A stretch of 64,000 nt of DNA from an uncultured Granulosicoccus sp. (GCA_937924505.1 CALDSR010000017.1:38739-102738); one strand, 5' to 3'; positions 35,888-47,561 are shown, counted from the stretch's first letter. The notes: generated by a model not told the origin, from the sequence alone. Program-made: numbers and translations.

Positions 35888-38695
35888 ATGCGTGTGAAAA
35901 ATTTTCTTAAATCATCGTCACACCAGCACAAGGATCCGACGGTGCGCCGCGAAAGCCTTGATGAGCTGGATGCGGCCAATAGCGAAGCTCAGACCATCAT
36001 TATCGAGCTCGCCGCCAATGATCCGGATGTCACGGTCAGAACAGCCGCTATTGCCAAGCTGACTGACCTTGCCATACTTCGTGAATTGCTTGATGCCAAT
36101 GGCGACAGCGCCGAGGCCATTCGCGCGGCGACAGAGTCTCGCTTGTCAGCACTACTGGAGCAGGAAGCCGTTAGTGATATCGCGGTGCGTGCCTTGTTGG
36201 CCTCGCATGCGCAGAGACTGGCTGTTTCAATTGCTTCCTGCAGCGCTGTTAAAGCCCAGCGGGAGATGGCACTCGATGCAATTAGTGAAGAATCATCATT
36301 TCTTGATGTCGTTCAGCAGACACGCTCACATGATACGCGTCTCGCTGCGGCCAGTCGTCTGATGCAACACGATACGATTCGAGCTGCTCTGACCGCTGTT
36401 CGTTCACGTGACAAGGTAGTCGCAAAGCAATTGCAGCAACGTCTCGATGAGGAAGCTGCACTCGAAGCTGCGCGTATCGCAGCCACGCATGCGGTTGGTG
36501 CTGCGCTCAAATCAGCTGAAGAATTGTCTGAATCGGTTTGGTCGCCGCAATTCAAGGGGCGATATCAGGCTTTGGAACAACGGTGGAAGGCGTTTGATGG
36601 TGCCGACACTGCCGATAATGATCGTTCGTTTTCCGCTGCAATGGAAAAGGCTGGCAAAGTGCTCCTGGAACACGAAGAAAAAGTGGCCCATGAAGCGAAA
36701 GCAGATGAAGCCCGTTCTTCTGTCACCGCAGATCGTGAAGAGTCCGTGGAAGGCGTGTTGCCAGTTGTTGTAGAACAAAGTGCTGAGCTTAAAGAGGTGA
36801 TAAAAAAGCTTGGTAGCAGCGATATAAACGGCTTGTCGTCCAGCCTCGAGGCACTCAAGGAAGAGATGACCGGTTTGCCGGCTGACGCAAGCAAGCTGGT
36901 TCAGCATGCCGAAGCTGTTGCGGTGTTGTTCAACCCGCCGTTCGAGATGCAAAAAGCCCGGCCTGGCGCTTTGAAACAGCGAACGAAGCGTGTTGAAGCC
37001 TTGCTTGATACCGAGACTCTACTGCCGGGCGTTGATATCGCTGAGCTTGAATATATTGGTGAGTTCAAAGAGCATTTGCCCGCTTTGCAAAATAGAATGG
37101 GCAAAGCAGAACAGGAGTCAGCTGACCGAGTCAAAGCGACACATCGTCAGTTTGCGGCTCTGTCCGGCATTATCAAAGAAGGTAAGTGGGGGCCGGCGAA
37201 CAGCATGCTGCGCCGACTTCAGAAAAAGGTCGAGGCCATGGAGCCTGCGGAACGTTCCGGGCTGGATGACAAGCTGAGCAAAGCTAATGCGCAGCTAATG
37301 GAGATGGCTGATTGGCAGGATTTTGCGGCGCGACCAAAACTCGAAGCCTTGTGTGAATCGATGGAAGCGCTGCCGGCTAAGTCGCTGACGCCAGAACCAT
37401 TGGCCAAGGAAGTTCGCGAATTGCAAAAGAGCTGGAAGTCATTAGGTGTAAGCCGCGCTTCAAACGAACTGTGGTCCCGTTTCAAGACGGCTGGTGATGT
37501 CGCCTATGAACCTTGCAAGGCGTGGTTCGATGAAAAACAGAAACTGCGACAGGAAAAACTCGATGCAAAAGCTGCTTTGTGCGACGAGCTGGAGGCAGAA
37601 GCTGCAAAACTGAACGATGGTGATGTCGATTACAAAGCTATACAGAAACGCGTCAACTCGGCCAAGCGTGAATGGACCAAGAACCGCGTACAGGACCGCA
37701 AGCCTGACAAGGCACTTGAAGCCCGATTTTCAGATGCATTAAAACCGTTTGATACTTTGCTGGCTGAGCAATATGATGCAAATGCGGCAGCCAAGCAGGC
37801 ATTGATCGACAAGGTTACAGCGCTTGCTGAAGGTGAGATCAATCAACACAGCGCCAATCAGGCGAAGAGCTTGCTGAGCGCCTGGAAGCTCGTGGGTGTT
37901 ATGCGTCGCAAGGAAGATCAGGCCTTGTGGGATGTCTTTAATGGCCACCTTGGTACGATTTTCAAGCATCAAAACAAGGTTGAGCGTGAAAAGAAACGAG
38001 CGGGGCTTGAGCACGTCTTTCGAGCCAAAGATATTATCAAGAAACTTAAATCCCTGTCGCGGGCTGATGCTGTCGATGAGGGTGAGGTTCAGAGCTTGGT
38101 AACCGAGTTTCAAGCGCTTGCCGAATTTCCTGAACGGGACAAAAAATTTTTACTGCGCGATTTTCGCTCAGCGGTAGATGCTTGTGGTCGTGTACAAGAC
38201 AAAGCTTCGAAACGTCGCGTGCATGCAGAATATGAAGAGCGTTTACGATTGGTGGGTCTCTGTGAGCAACTGGAGGCTGCAGTTGAAGATCCGAGCGCTG
38301 CCGGCGATACCTTGCGTGATGACGTGATTCATGGCTGGGATTCCACAGAGACACGGCTAGTTCGTGATCTCGCTTTGAAGCTTGAAGCTCGCCGTGACTC
38401 AGCGCTGTCGCATCTTGACAAGGGTACACAGCCAGATTACGCAGCGAATGAAGAGTTGCGCCGTGATCTCCTGATAAGAATGGAAGTTGCCGCTGATATT
38501 GAAACGCCTGCTGATGACAAGTCTCGAAGGATGCAATATCAGTTGGCTAATTTGCAAGCGGGAATGAGTGGTGCCAGTGAAGATCGAAAAGCGGTGCTTG
38601 CCGAGTTGGAAAGCCAATGGCTGTCAGCGCCGCCGGCCCGACAGGCTGTTAGAGACAGCCTGCAATCGCGATATTTGAAAGCATGCAAACGCTAG
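35888..38695 (+). CDS. Large DUF349-repeat coiled-coil protein, 935 aa
   Basis: Soluble, strongly helical and highly charged. The N-terminal ~100 residues look like HEAT-type repeats (ANDPDVTVRTAAIAKLTD). The middle and C-terminal parts are long coiled coils with DUF349 repeats, each marked by a Trp and a basic cluster: ELQKSWKSLGVSRASNELW (from about residue 512), KREWTKNRVQD (about 592), LLSAWKLVGVMRRKEDQALW (about 660). DUF349 proteins are poorly understood; some are linked to RNA or ribosome interactions and to envelope phenotypes. The ATG at 35888 begins a basic lead-in. It is co-directional with the EAL gene 10 bp downstream, an operon. Confidence 0.9.
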   Translation: MRVKNFLKSSSHQHKDPTVRRESLDELDAANSEAQTIIIELAANDPDVTVRTAAIAKLTDLAILRELLDANGDSAEAIRAATESRLSALLEQEAVSDIAVRALLASHAQRLAVSIASCSAVKAQREMALDAISEESSFLDVVQQTRSHDTRLAAASRLMQHDTIRAALTAVRSRDKVVAKQLQQRLDEEAALEAARIAATHAVGAALKSAEELSESVWSPQFKGRYQALEQRWKAFDGADTADNDRSFSAAMEKAGKVLLEHEEKVAHEAKADEARSSVTADREESVEGVLPVVVEQSAELKEVIKKLGSSDINGLSSSLEALKEEMTGLPADASKLVQHAEAVAVLFNPPFEMQKARPGALKQRTKRVEALLDTETLLPGVDIAELEYIGEFKEHLPALQNRMGKAEQESADRVKATHRQFAALSGIIKEGKWGPANSMLRRLQKKVEAMEPAERSGLDDKLSKANAQLMEMADWQDFAARPKLEALCESMEALPAKSLTPEPLAKEVRELQKSWKSLGVSRASNELWSRFKTAGDVAYEPCKAWFDEKQKLRQEKLDAKAALCDELEAEAAKLNDGDVDYKAIQKRVNSAKREWTKNRVQDRKPDKALEARFSDALKPFDTLLAEQYDANAAAKQALIDKVTALAEGEINQHSANQAKSLLSAWKLVGVMRRKEDQALWDVFNGHLGTIFKHQNKVEREKKRAGLEHVFRAKDIIKKLKSLSRADAVDEGEVQSLVTEFQALAEFPERDKKFLLRDFRSAVDACGRVQDKASKRRVHAEYEERLRLVGLCEQLEAAVEDPSAAGDTLRDDVIHGWDSTETRLVRDLALKLEARRDSALSHLDKGTQPDYAANEELRRDLLIRMEVAADIETPADDKSRRMQYQLANLQAGMSGASEDRKAVLAELESQWLSAPPARQAVRDSLQSRYLKACKR

Positions 38696-38705
38696 TGCCT
38701 CTCTT

Positions 38706-39878
38706 GTGAATACTCCTTTGACGCGTGCCACGCTTGAGCGCGCCATGAGTAATGATGAGCTGGTGCTGTACTACCAACCCAAAATATGCCTGTTGCGTGG
38801 TGAAGTCATCGGTGCGGAAGCTCTGGTGCGTTGGGCCGATGGTACTCGTGAGATTATACCGCCGGATGAATTTTTACCACTGGTTGAAAGCAGTGGGCTA
38901 TTACATGACTTGACCATGAGTTTGCTGGATCAGGTTGCCGATGCGTCGGTGGAGCTGCGTGGGCATGCAAGTGATCTGGCCTTGTCGATGAATGTGGCAC
39001 CGAATGATCTTGCCTCGAACAATATCAGTAATCGTATTGGTGAGCTTTTGGCTCAGGAGACCATCAGCCCTGAAGATCTGCAAATCGAGATTACCGAGAG
39101 CGCGGTTATGGGGAATGTCGAGCGTGTACGGGATGACCTTGAACGCTTGAACCGGCTCGGTATCAAAGTGCTGATGGATGATTTTGGAACAGGCTATTCC
39201 TCGATTGATCGCTTGAGTCAGTTGCCGTTTGATTCACTCAAGCTGGATCAAGGCGTGGTCAAGCGCATGGGGAGCTCACGCCAGAGTCTTGATGTGGTGC
39301 GTTCAGCTATATCCATGGCACGTGAACTCGGCATGAAGTCCGTTGCTGAGGGTATTGAGACAGAAGGTGTATACAACTTCCTGATAGCTAACGGCTGTGA
39401 AGAGGCACAGGGCTACTACATCGCTCGCCCGATGTCATTGACCGACCTGATCGGGTTTGTCACTGAGACGCATGACTTTGAAGGCTCGCAAATTGGTCGA
39501 GTACATCAGGCAACCCTGAATCTGATGCATTTTCGCAAAACCCTGGTCGATGCTGCTTACTGTAGTCAGCTGGGTGCCGGGGTTGCTCTTGAATCGGTAA
39601 TTGATCCGGAGCTTTGTACTGACGTGAGACACTCACGCATGGGTGAATGGTATTTTGGTATTGGGAAAAGACTCGAGAAATTCGAGACCTACAGCGCTAT
39701 CGAGAAACCCTTGTCGGATATGCACCTGGCCGGCCAACATTTTATTCAGCTTTTATCATCCGGCGTGGATGCAGCCAAGCTCAAGGCTGGACAGCATGAG
39801 GTTGATAAACAGTTCGATCGATTGGTAACCTTGCTGCATGCCCTTGAGCGCGACCTGGTGAGTGAAAAGCTGCATTAG
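38706..39878 (+). CDS. EAL-domain c-di-GMP phosphodiesterase with C-terminal CZB-like domain
   Basis: 390 aa. The EAL domain (about residues 1-255) looks catalytically competent: E38-A-L40-V-R42, N96, E128 in EITES, D158-D159-F-G-T-G, K179 in SLKLD, and E215/E218 in AEGIETE. It should hydrolyse c-di-GMP to pGpG. Residues 265-385 resemble a chemoreceptor zinc-binding (CZB) domain: H275 in LMHFRKTL, HSRMGEWYFG in place of the usual C-x-L/F-G-x-W-Y, then PLSDMH. Of four expected zinc ligands (His, Cys, His, His) only H275 and H340 align; the Cys is Ser310 and one His is Leu336. The start is GTG 38706. No GGDEF domain. Confidence 0.9.
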   Translation: MNTPLTRATLERAMSNDELVLYYQPKICLLRGEVIGAEALVRWADGTREIIPPDEFLPLVESSGLLHDLTMSLLDQVADASVELRGHASDLALSMNVAPNDLASNNISNRIGELLAQETISPEDLQIEITESAVMGNVERVRDDLERLNRLGIKVLMDDFGTGYSSIDRLSQLPFDSLKLDQGVVKRMGSSRQSLDVVRSAISMARELGMKSVAEGIETEGVYNFLIANGCEEAQGYYIARPMSLTDLIGFVTETHDFEGSQIGRVHQATLNLMHFRKTLVDAAYCSQLGAGVALESVIDPELCTDVRHSRMGEWYFGIGKRLEKFETYSAIEKPLSDMHLAGQHFIQLLSSGVDAAKLKAGQHEVDKQFDRLVTLLHALERDLVSEKLH

Positions 39879-39893
39879 TTGTTGTGGTCGGTT

Positions 39894-40700
39894 TTACGGC
39901 CCAAGCGGTGGCAATGTACGCAATGACTCCAGTAATACTTGGTCGTACTCATCGACATTGCGCGATAGACCATCAAGTGCACATTGCACATCCTTTTCGA
40001 GGATGCCAATAGTATTGTTTTTGGCGTAGGTTTCGTGTGCCCAGCTTATGTCATCGAAATGATTGCCAAACCAAGTCGAGCCAGAGCTGACCGACATGAC
40101 ATCAAGTAATTTTCGCGTGTCAACGCCTGCCCGAACCGCATCGGCCAGTACTCGTCTTACCGCAACCACGGTAGCCGCGGCTACCGTGTTGTTCAGCGTC
40201 TTGACTTGCATGCCATGCCCCAAAGGCCCAAGGTGAAACTGATGTTTTCCCATTGCCTTGAACATGGGCATCATTCGATTGATGTCATTGATTCTGCCGC
40301 CAAGCATAAAGCTCAAGGTGCGCCTGGATGCAGCCAGTGGCGCGCCCGACATAGGAGCATCAATCAGTGCAACATCATCGGGTAATCGTTTCCTGAGATT
40401 CATGACACTGGCAACTGATACGGTTGATGACAGAACGCAGTTGTGCGGGTAGGGGTGCTCTGGCGTGGAAAACAACGCTTGATCATCGAAGCACAGGGCG
40501 TTGAGTTCAGTGTCATCGCGAACTACGATCAACACCACATCAGCGATGATGTCTTTGGGGTCATCAACGATTGATAAATCGCACTCTTTTAGTGCGCTTG
40601 ATGGCATGGTGTCAAAACAGTGCACATCGAATCCATTGTCGTGCAGTGCAGTTGCCATTGGCAGGCCCATGGCACCTGCTCCGGCGAGTAATATTTTCAC
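39894..40700 (-). CDS. Beta-hydroxyacid dehydrogenase (HIBADH/6PGDH-like)
   Basis: 268-aa NAD(P)-dependent oxidoreductase. Seen: the N-terminal Rossmann motif GAGAMGLPMATAL; the substrate-binding DAPMSGAPLAA; the catalytic lysine in GHGMQVKTLNN; and the late ILEKDVQCAL element. Relatives oxidise 3-hydroxyisobutyrate, tartronate semialdehyde and similar acids. The specific substrate is unclear. Divergent from amt; no pathway partner is adjacent. Confidence 0.9.
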   Translation of the reverse strand: MKILLAGAGAMGLPMATALHDNGFDVHCFDTMPSSALKECDLSIVDDPKDIIADVVLIVVRDDTELNALCFDDQALFSTPEHPYPHNCVLSSTVSVASVMNLRKRLPDDVALIDAPMSGAPLAASRRTLSFMLGGRINDINRMMPMFKAMGKHQFHLGPLGHGMQVKTLNNTVAAATVVAVRRVLADAVRAGVDTRKLLDVMSVSSGSTWFGNHFDDISWAHETYAKNNTIGILEKDVQCALDGLSRNVDEYDQVLLESLRTLPPLGP

Positions 40701-40780
40701 AGTTTGCCCTCCTTTGAGTCTATATGCACCCTATCAGGGCTGTTATCATTCGGCTGCTTTTTCAACATCAAGAGTGCGCT

Positions 40781-42350
<1,570 letters not shown>

Positions 42351-42352
<2 letters not shown>

Positions 42353-43262
42353 ACTGTTCCCAAGGTGGAACCGGCGTAAACTTGGCCACCATGAAATCGG
42401 TAAATACGCGGACCTTGTTGCTCAGGTGGCGTCGGTGGGGATACACCAACTGAATCGATGACGTGTCAATCGCGTGTTCTTGCAGCAGCGGCATTACCAG
42501 GCCTTGCTGCAATGAAGGCTGGACAACATAACTGGCCAGACGTGCAATGCCGATACCAGCCTTGACCGCTTCATGCAGTGCCGAAGCACTGTTGGTGTGG
42601 AAATTACCTTTCACGCGATGCACCTGTACGCCGTTTCCGCTGCCACTGGAAAATTCCCAGTCATTGAAATGTTGAATGGCAGAGTGTGTCAGACAGTTGT
42701 GGGTGGCCAGATCTTCAGGTGATCTTGGTGTCCCGTGCTTTTTCAGATACTCGGGCGATGCACAGATAACCCGCTTGTTCACGGCCAGACGTCTTGCAAC
42801 CAGAGATTCGTCAGTCAAGCCGTCACTCAGTACGATCGCGACATCAACACTTTCACCGACCAGATCAACTTCGCGTTCGCTGAGTTCCAGTTCTACGCGA
42901 AGATCTGGATAGATTGCCATGAATTCCGGCATCAATTTGATCATTTGCAGTCGCGCAAAGGCAGATACCGTCGTCACACGCAAGGTTCCGCTGACCCGGT
43001 CATGCAAGGCCATGACGGCATCCTCGGCTTGCTGAATCTCATCCAGGATAGCCCCGCAGCGATCATTGAAGGCATTGCCTTCGGCAGTCATGCTGAGTTT
43101 GCGAGTGGTGCGTTGAAAGAGACGCGCCCCAAGGCGATCTTCCAGTCTGGTAATCAGTTTGCTGACGGCGGAGGGGGTCAGATCCAGCTCGCGGGCTGCG
43201 GCTGAAAAGCTCCCAAGGTCCGCAGCCTTCGAGAACACCAGCATTTCAGTGTATTTGTCCAT
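42351..43262 (-). CDS. LysR family transcriptional regulator
   Basis: 303 aa. The winged helix-turn-helix spans residues 1-60 (FSKAADLGSFSAAARELDLTPSAVSKLITRLE), followed by the linker helix and a two-lobed effector domain (about residues 90-295). It fits the large group of LysR regulators with pattern LGARLFQRTTRKL. It does not sit next to a clear target; the divergent region toward 43592 is a candidate. Effector unknown. Confidence 0.95.
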
Positions 43263-43591
43263 TTACAATATGTGCCTAATAGTCACTAATCATAATACAT
43301 TATCGGAATTAAGGCATAAAAGATGGCTAATATAGTCAGCCACTCGTTCAAGCATACTCGACTAAGGGCACTGATATCGCAGAACGAAAGCGATCTACCT
43401 AAAAAGCGGGAGTGAGGATGCTTTGCAACGCCGCGATGTCGACACAGCAGTGAAACAGCTCGTCCTGGTTGGCAACTGTTTCAGCCCACACCTTGCCTGT
43501 CCAAACGTCCTCTCCCTCTCATGTTTACTGAGTTGACTGCACTGATCGGTCAACTCGGATACTCTGGACACCCATAAACTGGTGCTGCACC
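43263..43591. other. Intergenic region between lysR and ABC exporter
   Basis: Divergent spacer of about 330 bp. The part next to the LysR start (43263-43330) is AT-rich, as expected for a promoter/auto-regulatory site. The remainder shows no convincing frame or hairpin with a T-run. Confidence 0.5.
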
Positions 43592-45436
43592 GTGTATCGC
43601 TTTTTTGAACAGCTGATTGATCCCCTGCGCGGTCAGCCGGCGGTGCGACCGCCGACTGGGTCGATGGCGTTTTTCGGCTTCTTCCTGAAACCGTATCGTG
43701 GCGTTTTGCTGGCCACATTGATCCTGGCCGGCATTTCTGCAGCTTCCGAACTCTTCGTTTATGTTTATCTGGGACGCCTGGTTGACTGGATGACCGTATC
43801 CAGCCCGAAGAACTTCCTGCGTGATCATGGTTCGGCGCTTATCTGGATGGTGTTCGTTATTGCCATTGTTCGTCCGGTGTCCATGCTCGCTTCTCGAGCA
43901 ATGATCAATCTCGCGATCGCCCCTGGATTGTCCAATGCTGTGCGCTGGCAGAATCATCGCTATGTATTGCGGCAAAGCATGCTGTTTTACCAGAACGATT
44001 TTGCCGGGCGTATATCGCAGAAGGTCATGCAGACCGGACATGCTGTTCGTGAGGCCGTCGTCAATGTGATTGATGGCTCATGGATGCTACTGATTTATCT
44101 TATCGGTGTCGTTTGGTTGTTTGTTGATATCAGTGGTTGGTTGTTACTGCCCGTCGCCTTGTGGTTCATTGCCTATTTGAGCGTGGTCTTTTTCATGGTG
44201 CCGCCGGTGCGGCAGAAGTCGTCGAATCTGTCAGAAGCCAATTCCGGTCTGATGGGGCGGATCGTCGACAGCTACACGAATATTCAGTCGGTCAAGTTGT
44301 TTGCGCATGATTCACTCGAAGAGGAATTTGCCGCGAGTGGCATGCGCAAGCTTGTCGCGGCCTTTCACTCGCTGATGCGGGCGATTCTGAGCATGACGAT
44401 TGCGCTGACGGTATTGAATACCTTGCTTGTCATTGCAACCGCCGGTATGTCGATCGCGCTGTGGACACGCGGGCTTGTCAGTGTCGGTGAAATTGCTGTC
44501 GCGAATGGCTTGATCATTCGAATCAATCAGATGTCTGGTTGGATTCTCCGTACTATCACTAGCCTTTTTGAGAATATTGGTGCCGTACAGAACGGTATTG
44601 AAACCATCTCTCAACCGATCGAGATTGTTGATGTTAATGATGCCAAGGATTTGCAGGTTAGTGATGGTCGGTTGAAATTCGATGCGATTGGTTTTCACTA
44701 TGACGAGAAATCATCAGATCTTGCGCCGAATATCGTGATTGATGATTGCAGCTTTGAAGTTGCACCCGGCGAGAAGGTTGGCCTGGTCGGACGTTCCGGT
44801 GCAGGCAAGTCGACCTTGGTGAATCTCCTGATGCGTTTTCACGATGTGCAAAGTGGCGCTATCTTTATTGATAATCAGGATATTCGTGGCGTGACACAAA
44901 ACAGCCTGCGACAATCCATCGCTGTTGTCACACAAGATACCTCGTTGTTGCACCGTTCTATTCGGGACAACATCCGTTACGGTCGGCGTGATGCTACGGA
45001 TGACGATGTCATCCGGGCCGCAAGCCAGGCTGAGGCGATGAGCTTTATTCCTGATTTGTCTGACCCGTTTGGTCGCACGGGGCTTGATGCCCATGTGGGT
45101 GAACGAGGTGTCAAGTTATCGGGTGGCCAACGACAGCGAATCGCGATCGCTCGCGTTATTCTGAAAGATGCACCGATTCTGATTCTCGACGAGGCAACAT
45201 CAGCCCTGGATTCAGAAGTGGAAGCGGCTATCCAGGAGCAGTTGAACAGCCTCATGCAAGGCAAGACGGTGCTTGCAGTTGCGCATCGTTTGTCCACCAT
45301 TGCCGCGCTCGATCGCCTGATCGTGCTTGATGCGGGGCGCATCGTGGAGACGGGTAGCCATCAGGAGTTGATCGACAAAAATGGGCTCTACGCGCGGTTG
45401 TGGCACCGCCAATCAGGTGGTTTTATTGGCTTGTAG
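43592..45436 (+). CDS. ABC transporter, fused permease and ATPase
   Basis: 614-aa half-transporter with six transmembrane helices (about residues 30-320) and a C-terminal ATPase domain. Seen: Walker A GRSGAGKST, Q-loop VTQDTSLLH, signature LSGGQRQRIAIA, Walker B ILILDEATSALD and the H-loop AVAHRLSTI. It resembles MsbA/HlyB-type exporters with no accessory domain. The start is GTG 43592. Substrate unknown. Confidence 0.94.
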   Translation: MYRFFEQLIDPLRGQPAVRPPTGSMAFFGFFLKPYRGVLLATLILAGISAASELFVYVYLGRLVDWMTVSSPKNFLRDHGSALIWMVFVIAIVRPVSMLASRAMINLAIAPGLSNAVRWQNHRYVLRQSMLFYQNDFAGRISQKVMQTGHAVREAVVNVIDGSWMLLIYLIGVVWLFVDISGWLLLPVALWFIAYLSVVFFMVPPVRQKSSNLSEANSGLMGRIVDSYTNIQSVKLFAHDSLEEEFAASGMRKLVAAFHSLMRAILSMTIALTVLNTLLVIATAGMSIALWTRGLVSVGEIAVANGLIIRINQMSGWILRTITSLFENIGAVQNGIETISQPIEIVDVNDAKDLQVSDGRLKFDAIGFHYDEKSSDLAPNIVIDDCSFEVAPGEKVGLVGRSGAGKSTLVNLLMRFHDVQSGAIFIDNQDIRGVTQNSLRQSIAVVTQDTSLLHRSIRDNIRYGRRDATDDDVIRAASQAEAMSFIPDLSDPFGRTGLDAHVGERGVKLSGGQRQRIAIARVILKDAPILILDEATSALDSEVEAAIQEQLNSLMQGKTVLAVAHRLSTIAALDRLIVLDAGRIVETGSHQELIDKNGLYARLWHRQSGGFIGL

Positions 45437-45490
45437 CCCGGTCCTGTGATATACAAGTCTCAGGAGGAACGAACCGCAATCACCCCAACC

Positions 45491-46045
45491 ATGAACACCA
45501 AAGTGCTTCGCCTGAACAAGGCAGGTACTCCTATTGCCTGGTTAAGCTGGCAAGAGACCGCTACGCTGGTTGTAAAAGAACAGGTTATCTGGAGTATCGG
45601 ACAAACAATTCACACCATTCGTGGTGGCTATAACAAGGACGGCATCCGCTCCCGACTGGAACTGCCCAGCATCGTTGCATGCGATGGAAAGGTCGACAAC
45701 TCCGGTTTTACACCGGCGCTTACCAACTCCTTGTTATTCGCGCGCGATCAGCAAATTTGCCTTTATTGTGGTGTTGAACATCCAGTACGTGAACTATCGC
45801 GTGATCATGTCATTCCAACTTCACGCGGAGGTAAGGATCTCTGGACCAATTGCGTCACCGCTTGCAGGCGCTGCAATAATCGTAAAGGAAATTTGACACC
45901 GGAACAGGCAAATATGCAATTGCTCGCAGTGCCTTTTGCACCGAACCGTTACGAATTCTTTTATCTGTCCAATCGAGATGTACTGGCGGATCAGATGGAG
46001 TTTCTGAAAACGCGGTTCTCCAATAATGTCAGCTGGCTCGACTAA
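45491..46045 (+). CDS. HNH endonuclease family protein
   Basis: 184 aa. The C-terminal HNH domain has two zinc-binding pairs, CLYCG and CRRCNNRKGN, around the catalytic stretch ELSRDHVIPTSRGG. The N-terminal ~85 residues (LNKAGTPIAWLSWQETATL) match a group of stand-alone proteobacterial HNH proteins whose role is not known. The start is ATG 45491; AGGAGG sits 25 bases upstream, unusually far. It is 54 bp downstream of the ABC exporter. The end overlaps the convergent lipoprotein by 4 bp. Confidence 0.9.
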   Translation: MNTKVLRLNKAGTPIAWLSWQETATLVVKEQVIWSIGQTIHTIRGGYNKDGIRSRLELPSIVACDGKVDNSGFTPALTNSLLFARDQQICLYCGVEHPVRELSRDHVIPTSRGGKDLWTNCVTACRRCNNRKGNLTPEQANMQLLAVPFAPNRYEFFYLSNRDVLADQMEFLKTRFSNNVSWLD

Positions 46046-47472
46046 TGTAAGGCGAGTAATACTTTCATGACGTAGTCATCGAATGGCGCCACCGACGAAT
46101 GAGTGCCGGAGATCTGCACAACATATGGTCCAGCCGAAGCGATGACAGTGTAATAAGGTTCATCATATTCCCGCAGCGCGCTTCTATACACGATCACATC
46201 CAGTATCGCCTCATCGGGTGCTATGCCTCGCAATGTGAATTGTTCGGATGAATTACTACTGCCCGGTAAATTGCTGTTGTTGTGTAAGGTGCGGCCAAAG
46301 AGTTTTGCGGTCTTGTCCGATTCCGCCTGAATCAAGGTGATGTCTCGAGGCGCATCTTCAGGCTTGTCCTGATTGTAGAGCTGTACAGCGACCATCGCTT
46401 CAATCAAGCGGGTAAAACCATCGACTGCAGCTTCACGACGGCTCGGGTCGGCGCGTAGATTCACGCCTTTTAACGGCGAAGACTCAACGGCGGTCCAGCT
46501 TCCACTCGTCCAGGTATGATCGATATTTTTGCTGGCAGACAATAAATACTGATTGCGTGTCTCTCTTTTTGTATTGGGAAATTTTGCCGGTGCAAGGATC
46601 TCTATTGGATCGTGTGGAGGGTTTCTGAGCAATTGATCTATCAGTGCATCTCCGTTCTCTCGCTTCGATAGTTGATTAATGAAACGCTCACCTTCCACGT
46701 ACGAATATTCCAGTACGTTGCGACTGATGGCCTGGACGGTTTGGGTTAACTGATTGGGTGGATTGTTGCGGCTGAACATAAAGTTATCCAATGCGTCCAG
46801 GCCATCGAGACAGTTTTCGACAGCGCAGATTTGTCGTGTCACCCATTGAGCATGACCTTCAAATGTTGCTGACTGCGCGAAGGATGCACGAAAATTCAGT
46901 GAACGATTTTCATGTATGGCATAGCGTTGATCATCTGCTGCATGGACAAGTTCGTGAATCAACAGTGTCAACAATGCGGAGCGGCGCTGATTGGGATTGG
47001 CAGGTAGAGAATTCTCATAATGCTTGATCATGCTTGTGCTGATCAGAATTGCTTTTTGTCGCGAGGCATATAAGGCGGCATAGGTGCCAGCTTGCTCTTT
47101 CATGACCATGGATAAAAATTTATCCGAGAAGTCAGGGTCAGAGAATTGGTTCTTGACCAGACGTTTTGTTTCAAGCAAAACCTCTTCGCTTATGACATCG
47201 TCGCTGACGACAGACAACGTAATCTCACTGAGATCTGTGCCAGTTTTAGCTTCGACCAGTACGCGGGCATTGTCGTATACCGATTGAATGCTGTCGAACC
47301 AGGACGAAGACGACTCGCCATCGAGCTTGTTTGACTGGACAGCCACGGGATGCTGAACGTCGGCCAATTGTCTGCTTGCATCGTTCGTGTCTGAGACACT
47401 CTGACAGGCGGCGAGTATCAGGACGGCTGCCGGCAATAGGGCATGACGGGCAGACGGGTAGGTGAATGGCAT
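46042..47472 (-). CDS. Lipoprotein with HExxH zinc metallopeptidase-like motif
   Basis: 476 aa. The N-terminus is a lipoprotein signal with lipobox LILAAC, lipidated Cys23. A clear HExxH motif, LIHELVHAADD (His173, Glu174, His177), indicates a zinc peptidase fold; HAADDQRYAIHENRS follows. The C-terminal 150 residues look like a beta-rich domain similar to adhesion or PEGA-type modules, but I do not recognise the family. Gene isolated, no partner. It is a candidate outer-membrane or periplasmic protease. Confidence 0.8.
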   Translation of the reverse strand: MPFTYPSARHALLPAAVLILAACQSVSDTNDASRQLADVQHPVAVQSNKLDGESSSSWFDSIQSVYDNARVLVEAKTGTDLSEITLSVVSDDVISEEVLLETKRLVKNQFSDPDFSDKFLSMVMKEQAGTYAALYASRQKAILISTSMIKHYENSLPANPNQRRSALLTLLIHELVHAADDQRYAIHENRSLNFRASFAQSATFEGHAQWVTRQICAVENCLDGLDALDNFMFSRNNPPNQLTQTVQAISRNVLEYSYVEGERFINQLSKRENGDALIDQLLRNPPHDPIEILAPAKFPNTKRETRNQYLLSASKNIDHTWTSGSWTAVESSPLKGVNLRADPSRREAAVDGFTRLIEAMVAVQLYNQDKPEDAPRDITLIQAESDKTAKLFGRTLHNNSNLPGSSNSSEQFTLRGIAPDEAILDVIVYRSALREYDEPYYTVIASAGPYVVQISGTHSSVAPFDDYVMKVLLALH

Positions 47473-47561
47473 GTGAGGCTCAGGCTGGCTTGACTCACTC
47501 AGTTTACCGCCAGTGCTCGATTATCGTTAAATCAGCATCACATATTGCCGGTACTGTAGAC

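Noticed and set aside
40701..40780. Sigma-54 promoter upstream of amt
   Set aside because: No TGGC-N8-TGC type -24/-12 element found in the 80-bp gap.
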